Notes under the pieces: generated by a model
Databases searched by the model: none
The model's input: only the letters and a program-made list of their open reading frames with translations
Told to the model about the DNA's origin: nothing
In this document: positions 8,701-16,872 of the stretch, piece by piece
How positions within the stretch are numbered: the first letter of the stretch is position 1
How the letters are laid out: the number at the start of each line of letters is the position of its first letter
Assembly: GCF_003173355.1 (NCBI RefSeq)
Contig: NZ_QGMY01000009.1
Span: 62,001 to 126,000 of the forward strand
Source: Methanospirillum lacunae
GTDB taxonomy: Archaea; Halobacteriota; Methanomicrobia; Methanomicrobiales; Methanospirillaceae
Direction of reading: 5' to 3'
Length of the DNA stretch: 64,000 bases
Translations under genes and position numbers: made by a program

Positions 8701-10257
8701 ATGGTATATAACACCAGGGAAGAGGCAGAAAGGGAACTCTATGAGAAGAAGATAGATCTCTCACAGAACACCTGCCCAAATCGTGAACAGCGGGCAAACG
8801 GTATCAATATCTTCTATGGAAAGGCAAGTGAGCTTGTTGACCAGGCAAAGTCAGGATGCCTCAAAAATCATGAGCGGGGATTTGCCCAGTCATCGGGATG
8901 TACGCTCAACTTCTACCTCTCGGTTCGTGTCGGAACCATCAGGGATTCGGCAACCATCTTCCATGCTCCGGTAGGGTGCTCGTCATCAGCACTCGGGTAC
9001 CGGGAACTCTTCAGGGGTATCCCGGTTGAGCTTGGAAGACCTGTAAACTACGACCTGCACTGGATGACCACGAACCTTCGGGACAGAGATGTGGTATATG
9101 GTGCAGGCGACAAACTCAAGAAGACTATATACGAGGCACAAAGACGGTACAATCCAAAGGCCATCTTTATTCTGACATCCTGTACAACCGGAATTATCGG
9201 TGAGGATATTGAAGGAGCAGTCGCAGATGTCCAGCCGCACATCGATGCGACCATCGTTCCAATCCACTGTGAAGGAGTCAGATCCCGGCTGGTTCAGACC
9301 GGATATGATGCATTCTGGCATGCCATTCTGAAGTACCTGGTAAAGAAACCACAGAAGAAGCAGGAAGACCTGGTCAATGTTGCAAGCATGCTCTCATATA
9401 CCTGGCAGGACAGGCTTGAAATCCAGAGACTGCTGAGCAAAGTAGGTCTTCGTGCAAACCTGATTCCTGAGTTTGCAAGTGTTGAGCAGTTCCAGCAGCT
9501 CTCTGAAGCAGCAGTGACAGCACCGCTCTGCCCCACATATACCGATTACATCTCACGTGGACTTGAGCAGGAGTACGGTGTTCCATACTTCATGTATCCG
9601 TCACCAATGGGAGTTGCAAACACCGATCAGTGGCTCAGACAGATAGGAAAACATACCGGAAAGGTTGATGAGATCGAGGCATTGATCGAGGATGAACACA
9701 AGACCTGGCTTCCAAAGCTGCAGGCAATCAGATCAGAATTCGACCGGATTGCAGCAGAGAAAGGAAGCAAAGTCAGGGTTCTCGGATCACTTGGTCAGGG
9801 AAGACTGCTTGCTCAGCTCCCGTACTTTGACGAACTCGGACTCACCTCTCCGGCAGCGATGTCACAGGACTATGACAACCTGATCCTGGAAGATCTTGAG
9901 GATGTCATTGCAAAGGTTGGTGACTTCGATCTCCTGGTTAACACCTTCCAGGCCGCAGAACAGTCACATATCACCGAGCAACTTGATCCTGATCTGACAC
10001 TCAGCTGCCCGTTCCAGGGTGGTGCATACAAGAGAGTTAAAGGATCAACCAGGATTCACGCACTTCGTGGAGATCCAGACCCCTGGAGTGCCCAGAGTGG
10101 ATACACCGGGGCAATTGCGTATGGAAACTTCCTGCTTCAGGCTCTCAAGAGTTCTGCATTCCAGAAGACCCTGAAAGCAAAGACAAAAGACAGTTACCGC
10201 GAGTGGTGGTTCAAACAGTCAAACCCGCTCTATTACATGAAGCCGGAGAGTATTTAA
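8701..10257 (+). CDS. nitrogenase component 1-like alpha subunit (NifD-like)
   Basis: A 518-residue NifD homologue. P-cluster-type cysteines are present at 67, 93 and 161 (contexts FAQSSGC, HAPVGC, ILTSC). Cofactor ligand positions are also kept: Cys277 (TAPLCPTYTDYIS) aligns with NifD Cys275 and His453 (RIHALRGD) with His442. In contrast, in the CEGVR segment starting at Cys190 the positions of NifD Gln191 and His195, important for N2 reduction, read Val198 and Tyr202. This combination excludes a plain CfbD or ChlN role and argues for a reductase with a complex Fe-S cofactor but a non-N2 substrate, as in methylthio-alkane reductase. A ribosome site AAAGGAG lies about 5 bases upstream. Confidence 0.9.
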   Translation: MVYNTREEAERELYEKKIDLSQNTCPNREQRANGINIFYGKASELVDQAKSGCLKNHERGFAQSSGCTLNFYLSVRVGTIRDSATIFHAPVGCSSSALGYRELFRGIPVELGRPVNYDLHWMTTNLRDRDVVYGAGDKLKKTIYEAQRRYNPKAIFILTSCTTGIIGEDIEGAVADVQPHIDATIVPIHCEGVRSRLVQTGYDAFWHAILKYLVKKPQKKQEDLVNVASMLSYTWQDRLEIQRLLSKVGLRANLIPEFASVEQFQQLSEAAVTAPLCPTYTDYISRGLEQEYGVPYFMYPSPMGVANTDQWLRQIGKHTGKVDEIEALIEDEHKTWLPKLQAIRSEFDRIAAEKGSKVRVLGSLGQGRLLAQLPYFDELGLTSPAAMSQDYDNLILEDLEDVIAKVGDFDLLVNTFQAAEQSHITEQLDPDLTLSCPFQGGAYKRVKGSTRIHALRGDPDPWSAQSGYTGAIAYGNFLLQALKSSAFQKTLKAKTKDSYREWWFKQSNPLYYMKPESI

Positions 10258-11606
10258 TGAGCAGTGCAGAAGCAGAATCGGCATCTGAAGATTTATCAGA
10301 GGGAAGAGCAATAGAGGCTCCTAGGTTTTCCTGTGCACTCGGGGGAGCTCTTGGAACTGCATTAGGGATTTACGGAACTGTCCCAATTCTCCACTCAGGA
10401 GCTGGATGTGGTATCGGTCAGCTTTTCGGCCAACTCTATGCAGGAGGACAGAATGCAGGTGGTCCACAGGGAGGAACCAGTACTCCCTGTTCCTCACTTG
10501 TCGAGCACCACGTGGTATTTGGCGGTGAAGAGAAACTCAAGGATCTCATCAAAGCAAGTACTGAGCTGATGGAAGGTGATCTGTATGCTGTTATCACCGG
10601 CTGTGTTCCGTCTCTTATCGGAGATGATGTAAATGCAGTTGTCAGGCCATTTAAAGATGAGAACGATATCATTTACGTGAAAACTTCCGGATTTACCGGG
10701 AATTCATATGAAGGGTACGAACTCTTCTTTGAAGCGGTGATAAACGATATCCTGAAACCGGCAGAGAAGATTCAGCTTAAGACTGTGAACATATTCGGCA
10801 TTGTTCCCTATCAGCATGTCTTCTGGAAAGGAGATGCCAAGACCATAAAAGACCTGCTTGCACGAATTGGTGTTACCGCAAACGTGTTCCTTGGCGAATT
10901 TGACGGAACAAACCAACTCAGGAACATTCCGGCAGCAGAATATAACATCGTCCTCTCAACATGGAACGGTCACCGTGTTGCAAACCTGCTCAAAGAGAAG
11001 TTTGACACACCATTCTTGTCATTCCCATCAGTTCCCATCGGACCGAAACAGACCACAGAGTTCCTCCGGACCGTCGGAAAAGCACTCAATGTCTCTGAGA
11101 AGATTGTTAAATCCGTCATTGAATCAGAAGAGAGGCGTGTATACCGGTTCATTGAGTACGGTGGTGATGCCCATATGCTTGTCAGGCCACATCCCTTCTT
11201 TGCGGTTGTAGCAGACTCAGGAACTGCCATTGGGATCACCCGTTTTCTGGTCAATGAGCTTGGATATCTGCCTGATGTCGTCCAGATAGCTGATGAACCA
11301 CCAGAGGAAGTCAGGAAAGAGATTACAAAACATCTCACCGAAGGTCTTGAAACACCGGTGAAACCAGATGTGATATTTGAGACTGATTCCCATCTCGTGA
11401 GGCAGAATCTCAAGAATCGCCCCTTCCTGTTCCTGTATGCAAGTTCTCTTGAAGCACCGACTTCATTGCAGGAATTTGGAGCAATACCGATCACAGTCTC
11501 ATTCCCTGCGATGAACAGGCTCATCTTAAACCGGACGTATGCCGGGTTTGATGGTGCTCTCACGCTCTTTGAAGAGACGGTCAGCACCTTTGTTGGCCCG
11601 CTATAA
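10257..11606 (+). CDS. nitrogenase component 1-like beta subunit (NifK-like)
   Basis: A 449-residue NifK homologue. The start at 10257 overlaps the alpha-subunit stop as TAATG, with GGAGAG just upstream; longer in-frame readings run into the alpha gene. The three beta-side P-cluster cysteines appear at 26 (RFSCALGG), 51 (HSGAGCGIG) and 116 (ITGCVPSLIGDD), and VVFGGEEKL matches the family motif. The protein therefore completes an alpha2-beta2 component 1 with the D-like subunit. The presence of this subunit separates the system from CfbCD of F430 synthesis, which has no K. No nifE, nifN or nifB gene is in the window, so cofactor assembly would have to rely on genes elsewhere. Confidence 0.9.
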   Translation: MSSAEAESASEDLSEGRAIEAPRFSCALGGALGTALGIYGTVPILHSGAGCGIGQLFGQLYAGGQNAGGPQGGTSTPCSSLVEHHVVFGGEEKLKDLIKASTELMEGDLYAVITGCVPSLIGDDVNAVVRPFKDENDIIYVKTSGFTGNSYEGYELFFEAVINDILKPAEKIQLKTVNIFGIVPYQHVFWKGDAKTIKDLLARIGVTANVFLGEFDGTNQLRNIPAAEYNIVLSTWNGHRVANLLKEKFDTPFLSFPSVPIGPKQTTEFLRTVGKALNVSEKIVKSVIESEERRVYRFIEYGGDAHMLVRPHPFFAVVADSGTAIGITRFLVNELGYLPDVVQIADEPPEEVRKEITKHLTEGLETPVKPDVIFETDSHLVRQNLKNRPFLFLYASSLEAPTSLQEFGAIPITVSFPAMNRLILNRTYAGFDGALTLFEETVSTFVGPL

Positions 11607-11700
11607 GGGAGGGTATATGCACGTGCAGTCATAAAAAAAGTGGAGATAGATATTCTGGCATCAGGGGAAGATCAGACATCAACCTTCCTCCCTAATCTCC

Positions 11701-11793
11701 AGATTGTAGTAAAGAATCAAAGCCGTTCTCACGTTACAAAAAATGGTGTGAAAAGATACACCACCTTTCGAGCCTCATATTAAACTACAATCT
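11701..11793 (+). other. candidate structured RNA segment: nested inverted repeats after the K-like gene
   Basis: The 10-base arms AGATTGTAGT (11701-11710) and ACTACAATCT (11784-11793) are perfectly complementary. Between them lies a second hairpin, TGGTGT (11744-11749) with ACACCA (11758-11763). This could be a structured 3' untranslated region or a small RNA. It lies about 95 bases beyond the K-like stop codon. Chance is possible in AT-rich sequence. Confidence 0.3.
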
Positions 11794-11829
11794 TACTTCC
11801 TCACGGGAAATATCTTTTTTCCGGACACC

Positions 11830-11862
11830 GGTGCTGATAGATCAGGCATGTTCATCAGCACC
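11830..11862 (+). terminator. hairpin downstream of the nitrogenase-like operon
   Basis: Perfect 9-base arms GGTGCTGAT (11830-11838) and ATCAGCACC (11854-11862) enclose a 15-base loop. No T-run follows, and archaeal termination usually depends on T-runs, so this may be an RNA-stabilising structure instead. The remaining intergenic sequence to 12178 is AT-rich with no gene seen. Confidence 0.3.
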
Positions 11863-12178
11863 CCGGTTCCACAGGAATGAGCAAAGTCTGAAAATCTCCT
11901 ATTATTAGTTTCGCATATTCATTGAAGATGTATTTCCGGTTTTGATTCCAACCGGTTATTTCATTGACTATTCAGGTTTATTTTGTTTTTTGGGATTCTA
12001 TGTAGTTTAAATAAGAATCAGTTCTTTATTGTTACAAGTGAATAAGCTGAATCAAAAATGTACTGAGTTGAAATAATCCTTGATAATCAAACGAATTATT
12101 GATTTCAGCATGAAACCGAGATTTTTTTAAATAACTTTTTTATTTGAATATTTTAAACATTCTAAAGAAAAAAGGGTG

Positions 12179-13381
12179 TCAGGAGTAACAGGTAACAATT
12201 TCTTTTTCAAGAATATCAAGGCCTGTTTGCATCTCTTGTTTGGTAATCGTGAGAGCAGGAAAAATCCTGATGATATGACCATGTTTCAGATTTAAGATTA
12301 AACCATTATCCAGGCATCGCGTTACGATTTCCGCAGATTTTAAGTCGTCAGTTAGTTCAAGAGCAATCAACAGACCCTGACCTCTCACTTCAGTAATTGC
12401 TTTTGGGTACTTCTCTTTCCACCCATTCAAACGTTTGATAGTGTCAATTCCCAGATCACTGACGTGAGATTCGATATCCGAATCAATCAGATATCTGATA
12501 ACTGCTTCAGAAACTGCACAGCCAAGAGGGTTTCCATTATACGTTCCTCCATGATCCCCTTTCTGGATACCATTAACAACTTCATCAGTAACTGCAAATG
12601 CAGAAAAGGGGAATCCTCCGGCGATTCCTTTTGCCATCGTGATAATATCAGGTTTTGCTCCTTTACTTATGGAATAAAAAAGCGGACCGGTCCGGAAAAA
12701 CCCGGTTTGTATCTCATCAGCGATAAAAAGAACGCCATGTTCCCGGCATACTTCCGATAGTTCCAGAAGGTATGATTCTGAAGGGATATTTACACCACCT
12801 TCACCTTGGATAGGTTCCACGATGACCGCAGCCACATCCTGGTCGATGATCTCCTTAACCGCTGAAATATCATTAAACGGCACAAAGAAATATCCCGGCA
12901 TAAGCGGATTGAATTTATTCCGGTGAACATCCTGTCCTGTAGCAGAAACGGTACTAATTGTCCGTCCGTGAAAACTCATTTCGGTTGATATAATATTTTT
13001 CTTTCCGGTAACCTTCCGGGCGAGTTTGATTGCTGCATCATTCGCTTCTGCTCCACTATTGGCAAAGAATATCCGGGTAAGGTGCTTTGGAAGAATCTCA
13101 TGAAAGAGTTGGATTAATCGTGAACGTGCTGGTGAATATGTCGCTCCTGAATTTGGGTTTTGTATAATTTTTTTGCTTTGATTGCAGAGTGCTTCAGTGA
13201 TTATCGGATTAGCATGACCAATACAGGTGACACCCCATCCCGAAGTAAAATCAAGATACTGTTTGCCATTTTCATCCCAGACATACACACCATCGCCTTT
13301 CTCAATAGAAAGGTGTGTTTTATCTGCAAATGGGATATAATACGAATCTTCTATAAGAAACGTGTTATTCGTTTCATTCAT
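12179..13381 (-). CDS. class III PLP-dependent aminotransferase (acetylornithine/GABA type)
   Basis: A 400-residue fold-type I aminotransferase of class III. Landmarks are the N-terminal GDGVYVWDENGKQYLDF, the glycine-alanine segment NSGAEANDAA near 110, the Asp motif ADEIQTGFFRTG near 220, and the PLP lysine in MAKGIAGGFP near 255. The family transfers an omega-amino group, as in acetylornithine or GABA aminotransferase; residues here do not let me choose between them, so I give no symbol. It is transcribed toward the nitrogenase-like operon, about 570 bases away. A metabolic link to that operon and the AEC permeases is possible but unproven. Confidence 0.85.
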   Translation of the reverse strand: MNETNNTFLIEDSYYIPFADKTHLSIEKGDGVYVWDENGKQYLDFTSGWGVTCIGHANPIITEALCNQSKKIIQNPNSGATYSPARSRLIQLFHEILPKHLTRIFFANSGAEANDAAIKLARKVTGKKNIISTEMSFHGRTISTVSATGQDVHRNKFNPLMPGYFFVPFNDISAVKEIIDQDVAAVIVEPIQGEGGVNIPSESYLLELSEVCREHGVLFIADEIQTGFFRTGPLFYSISKGAKPDIITMAKGIAGGFPFSAFAVTDEVVNGIQKGDHGGTYNGNPLGCAVSEAVIRYLIDSDIESHVSDLGIDTIKRLNGWKEKYPKAITEVRGQGLLIALELTDDLKSAEIVTRCLDNGLILNLKHGHIIRIFPALTITKQEMQTGLDILEKEIVTCYS

Positions 13382-13567
13382 TACGTTGCCTCTTTAAAAG
13401 TAATCTTATTGCCGCGGTAATCGTTTATTATTTTATTTGTAATCCGTTAAATGTTGTCAGGAATAATTGAATTTCTATTTACGATAACTAAAACCCGAAA
13501 TGCTCTTCTTTGATGACAAAAATGGTAGATGATACATCGCGTTTCATATCGGATACCCAATTTGATA

Positions 13568-14218
13568 TCAGGAAATCCAGGTATATTCTGAATGAGATGC
13601 TGGTTTGCTCCCTGAAATAATAATTGCAGGGTGGATATAGATCCTCATCTGCTCATCCGGGGTTTCACCTTCCCGGGAAAAATGCCACCGGGAAAGAAAC
13701 TCATCTATCGGTATTACTCCTCGTGTTCCGAGGAGAGCAGGATCCTCAAAGTAAACATTCCTGCAATCAACTCCGATCACGACCATGTAATGGCCGTCAC
13801 CCCAGACCTCTTCCCATCGTTCAGGTCTGATCTTTACCCAGATGCCATCATTTTCATACCCATTCCATGCCTGTGCGATAATAATCACCGGAATTCGGGT
13901 TTCGATATACTTCTTCAGATCATCGATGGTTGTCTGCTCCTGAAGGGAAGCCTCAAGGCCGTATGAGATGGCGACTTGTACTATCTTTTCCGGTGCAGTT
14001 CCCTGGTCTTTGCTGGTTTCTAACTGATCCATCAATTCCCGTTCTTCTATGCAAACCCCCCAGTATCTGAGAACCGCTTGAAGTGACGACGCCCCACAGC
14101 TGTACCGGGTACTCTGAATAACCTCAGGCACAGAATTGAGAATTATGGTATCAGGTTCGGGAGTATCGGCACCCTCATATGCAGGGCAACATGGAAAATT
14201 AACAGGCATAGATCTCAT
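13568..14218 (-). CDS. C39-like cysteine peptidase family protein
   Basis: A 216-residue protein of the peptidase C39 type 2 fold. The catalytic triad candidates are Cys in STRYSCGASSLQAVL (about residue 42), His in GDGHYMVVIG (about 150) and Asp in YFEDPALLG (about 163). No membrane segment or export signal is clear, and the ABC-transporter part of C39 bacteriocin exporters is missing, so this is a stand-alone peptidase or peptidase-like protein. The start at 14218 has no good ribosome site; an ATG at 14209 is an alternative. Its target is unknown. Confidence 0.75.
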   Translation of the reverse strand: MRSMPVNFPCCPAYEGADTPEPDTIILNSVPEVIQSTRYSCGASSLQAVLRYWGVCIEERELMDQLETSKDQGTAPEKIVQVAISYGLEASLQEQTTIDDLKKYIETRIPVIIIAQAWNGYENDGIWVKIRPERWEEVWGDGHYMVVIGVDCRNVYFEDPALLGTRGVIPIDEFLSRWHFSREGETPDEQMRIYIHPAIIISGSKPASHSEYTWIS

Positions 14219-14393
14219 CGGAGGGGAAATATGTCATAGAACCTTTTATAAGATTTTTCATAGTTACTACGTGACAGCGTAGTATCATCTATTTGACTCT
14301 CTCTTATCGATATATAGAACGGTTTGAAATGATCCAATCCATATACGTCGGGGAGTTTATCTATTTCAAAAATTATAAAACTGTGGTGAAGGC

Positions 14394-14924
14394 ATGAACG
14401 CATTAAACCCATTTCACAAATCCAGAATTTTCTTTCCAGGTCTTATCTATCTTGGAGTATTCATTTTCTGTATCGGCTTGATCCAACCAGGATCAGCAGC
14501 CATTTTTTCTCAGAATGGAACAGAGATACCGGGAGCTCATCTCATAGAGACCATGAATAATGCTACCAATTTATCTCCAACTCCTTTCCCCATTCAGTTC
14601 TTTTATAATACCCACTACGGATCCTGTCAGGCAGTAATCCAGTACCCGGACAAATTTTCAACTAACCATACAGACATCCAGGTAGAGTATGATGATCTCT
14701 TTAAAGTACAGAAAATCCACCCAGTACAATGAATATAAACCCGGTTTAACAAGAAAGACATCCATTATCTGATTATTTTCATGGGAAATGTTGCGATCAT
14801 GGATAGTGGGGATATTGAAACGTATACCGAACCCCTGACCCGCTGGTATCAGACCAATACGAAGAAAAATCCTCTCACGGGGTTGGTCTCATGGATAACA
14901 TCCTTCACAAAAGAAGATCAGTAG
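14394..14924 (+). pseudogene. decayed secreted thioredoxin-like protein
   Basis: The first part (14394-14732) has a signal-type N-terminus ending near GLIQPGSAAIF and then FFYNTHYGSCQAV, a thioredoxin-like strand and active-site region with only one cysteine. Two in-frame stops (14730 and 14736) interrupt it. The same frame then continues to a TAG at 14922-14924 with protein-like sequence (FMGNVAIMDSGDIETYTEP) resembling the second half of such secreted thioredoxin-like proteins. I therefore read it as one inactivated gene rather than a 112-residue protein. It lies at the edge of the thiol and arsenic island, which holds further decayed genes. Confidence 0.5.
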
Positions 14925-14931
14925 TATTTAG

Positions 14932-15087
14932 GTAATCACTATAGCAGAAGAAAGGAAGAAAAAAGGGTTTTTTGCAGCGATTAAGAAATCATTTACGAAG
15001 TTAGGCGGGTGTTGTAAAGGAGATTCATCCTGTTGCTACACCCCTCCGACAGAGTCAGAATATCCCAAGAAAGATAAAAAAAACTGA
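14932..15087 (+). pseudogene. cysteine-rich reading-frame fragment without start codon
   Basis: An open frame directly after an in-frame TAG (14929-14931) encodes about 51 residues with the segment FFAAIKKSFTKLGGCCKG and a later CC pair, ending in a lysine-rich tail and TGA. There is no ATG, GTG or TTG near its beginning. It may be the end of the preceding decayed gene after a frameshift or a separate remnant. The paired cysteines suggest metal or thiol binding. Confidence 0.35.
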
Positions 15088-15095
15088 AGAAGGAA

Positions 15096-15467
15096 TCAAT
15101 CCTCATTCATTTTTATCCTTCGTAATGGCACTTCCTCATCATCAATCATAGGGATATGCATGTGCTCGATTCCCCACTCACAGAGTGTATCGAGAAGAGG
15201 TATGAGGGTTTTTCCCAAGGGTGTGAGAGAGTATTCCACCTTTGGTGGAACCTGTTTGTACACTTTCCTTCTGATTATTCCATCCTCCTCCAGTTCACGT
15301 AAGTGTTTGGTGAGCGTCACATCGGTGATTCCAGGGATAGCCCGTTGAATCACACTGAATCGGAGAATTCGCTTTCGTAAATACCAGATGATCAGAGGTT
15401 TCCACTTCCCGCCGATCACATCAAGGGTTCCCTCAACCGGACAGAAATAACAGGATGGGTCTTTCAT
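15096..15467 (-). CDS. HxlR-family transcriptional regulator
   Basis: A 123-residue winged-helix regulator of the HxlR family. The signature GGKWKPLIIWYLRKR is at about 20-34, and the recognition region GITDVTLTKHLRELEEDGII follows. The N-terminal CYFCPVEGTLDVIGG contains the conserved cysteine used for redox or electrophile sensing in several HxlR proteins, here as CxxC. A perfect 8-base inverted repeat lies 9 to 30 bases upstream of its start, fitting autoregulation. The divergent neighbour at 15607 (small membrane proteins) may share this control. Confidence 0.9.
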   Translation of the reverse strand: MKDPSCYFCPVEGTLDVIGGKWKPLIIWYLRKRILRFSVIQRAIPGITDVTLTKHLRELEEDGIIRRKVYKQVPPKVEYSLTPLGKTLIPLLDTLCEWGIEHMHIPMIDDEEVPLRRIKMNED

Positions 15468-15475
15468 GGGAATCT

Positions 15476-15497
15476 ATACTATGGTTTTGCATAGTAT
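15476..15497. promoter_or_regulatory. candidate HxlR operator
   Basis: Perfect inverted repeat ATACTATG (15476-15483) and CATAGTAT (15490-15497) with 6 bases between. It sits in the divergent promoter region immediately before the HxlR gene, the usual place for an autoregulatory site. Confidence 0.55.
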
Positions 15498-15606
15498 CTA
15501 CAAAAATGAGTGGTATCCCCTATATGTTTGGCGTAAACCAAAATGTGTACATACGAATTGGGCATGATAAATAACACACAGAGACGAGAATTGTTCTGGA
15601 TGTGAC

Positions 15607-16017
15607 ATGGATGAAACCTGTCTGGCTACTGACAAGAAACCAGAGAGTAAGTCGACGATATGGCGATCATTCCTCTCAATATTCTCTTATTGCCCCTATA
15701 CAATGCTTGGAAAAAAGATCCTATGGTCTCTACAAGGAAAGAAAACACAATCTTCTGAATCTCTGAAAAACCGCGAAACATACCTGAAAAGTAAAAACAC
15801 ATTTGGACTTGGAATTATTCTTATAGGAGTATTCTGCCCGATATTCTGGATCTCGTTATTAACCGGAGCGGAGGGTGAAGAACTGATCAGAAGTGGTATT
15901 AACTCACTGCTTGTTGTCCTATTTGGAATTTTCTATATCGCATATCACCATCTTCAGATTCGAAAAAAAAACAAAAAGACACAGTTTAACGAAAAGGTTG
16001 AGAGTTGGGATCTATGA
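15607..16017 (+). CDS. small membrane protein (tandem family, copy 1)
   Basis: A 136-residue protein with a soluble N-terminal part of about 65 residues and two membrane segments, GLGIILIGVFCPIFWISLL and LLVVLFGIFYIAYHHL, then a basic tail. The motif G-x-FCP-x-FW is shared with the next gene, so the two are paralogues. I do not recognise the family. The cysteine-proline in the first membrane segment could bind a metal. Its position next to an HxlR gene suggests control by that regulator. Confidence 0.6.
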   Translation: MDETCLATDKKPESKSTIWRSFLSIFSYCPYTMLGKKILWSLQGKKTQSSESLKNRETYLKSKNTFGLGIILIGVFCPIFWISLLTGAEGEELIRSGINSLLVVLFGIFYIAYHHLQIRKKNKKTQFNEKVESWDL

Positions 16018-16055
16018 TCTGCATCACCTATTCATTCAAAAAACAGGACTGATCC

Positions 16056-16286
16056 ATGTACCAGACTAAAAAGCAGATATATAGCCTGATGAAGGTGGGG
16101 GGGATGTTTGCCTTTGTGGGGATTTTTTGCCCGTTCTTCTGGATGAGAATATTAGCCGGAGATTATGGATCAGAAACAGTAGTATACGGACTTCATTCAG
16201 CAGCTTTTATTGGAATTGGATTCGTTCTAATCGGTAAGAGTTGGTATGATCTAAAACATATAGATGAATGTACCTTAAATTGTTAA
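16056..16286 (+). CDS. small membrane protein (tandem family, copy 2)
   Basis: A 76-residue protein consisting almost entirely of two membrane segments. FAFVGIFCPFFWMRILAG matches the first membrane segment of the preceding gene, and the second pair also aligns. It lies 38 bases downstream of copy 1, so co-transcription is likely. The C-terminus carries two additional cysteines (DECTLNC). Function unknown. Confidence 0.6.
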   Translation: MYQTKKQIYSLMKVGGMFAFVGIFCPFFWMRILAGDYGSETVVYGLHSAAFIGIGFVLIGKSWYDLKHIDECTLNC

Positions 16287-16524
16287 TCTTGACTATTTTC
16301 TTCCAAAGGGTTCAGAAAGATTTCATTTCTGTGGAAAAAGGTGTGGCTATGATCCCTGACAATCAGGAGATGAACATCCACACTCTTTCTGTCGATTCAT
16401 CCAGTGAATGTATAGGAAATACTCACTCGTTCTATCGGTGACATCGTGATTTCAGGAAGCGGTGATATTATTCATTATATCTGACCCTGGAAAAAAACAA
16501 GTAAAATGGGATAATATTCACCCC

Positions 16525-16872
16525 TTATTCATGTCCCGGAGTGAGCATTTGCTCTCCGAGATCCGTGATCCGATAAATGATCCATGTTCCCTGTTGATCT
16601 CCTTCAATGAGATTACCTTTTTTCAACACGGTAAGGTGATACGAAAGTTTTGAATCTGCGATTTTTATGCATTCTTTGATGACGCAGACACAGAGTGGTT
16701 GGATTGCAAGAAGATAGAGGATTTTTAACCGAATAGGATCTGACAGTGCGTGATGGATACTGCTCATCTGTGAGATATACGTCAGAGAAGGAAGACGTTC
16801 ACATAGTTCATCCACTCCTATAGCAGAATCCAGAATGCCCTGAACCCGTTCGGGTATATCAATTGATTTCAT
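16525..16872 (-). CDS. ArsR-family metalloregulator, copy A
   Basis: A 115-residue winged-helix protein. The segment LAIQPLCVCVIKECIKIADS carries a CVC pair in the helix used for As(III) or metal sensing in ArsR, and KLSYHLTVLKKGNLIEG is the recognition part. It is closely similar to the ArsR at 23585-23920. The family represses resistance operons until metal binds. It lies downstream of the CSCS permease on the same strand, with a 315-base gap. Confidence 0.88.
   Translation of the reverse strand: MKSIDIPERVQGILDSAIGVDELCERLPSLTYISQMSSIHHALSDPIRLKILYLLAIQPLCVCVIKECIKIADSKLSYHLTVLKKGNLIEGDQQGTWIIYRITDLGEQMLTPGHE

Noticed and set aside
7798-10257. Interpretation as CfbC and CfbD of coenzyme F430 synthesis
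   Set aside because: A K-type subunit follows and the D subunit keeps both cofactor ligand positions, neither of which applies to CfbCD.
7798-11606. Interpretation as a standard nitrogen-fixing nif operon
   Set aside because: No nifI, nifE, nifN or nifB is present here and the alpha subunit lacks the Gln and His at N2-reduction positions.
10970-11632. 220-codon frame on the minus strand inside the K-like gene
   Set aside because: It is a mirror of the K-like coding frame; the plus strand carries the six-cysteine nitrogenase pattern, while this frame has no recognisable motif or ribosome site.
14215-14412. 65-codon minus-strand frame overlapping the C39-like gene start by four bases
   Set aside because: The overlap looked like an operon, but the frame runs into the opposite-strand decayed gene and has no protein-like motif.
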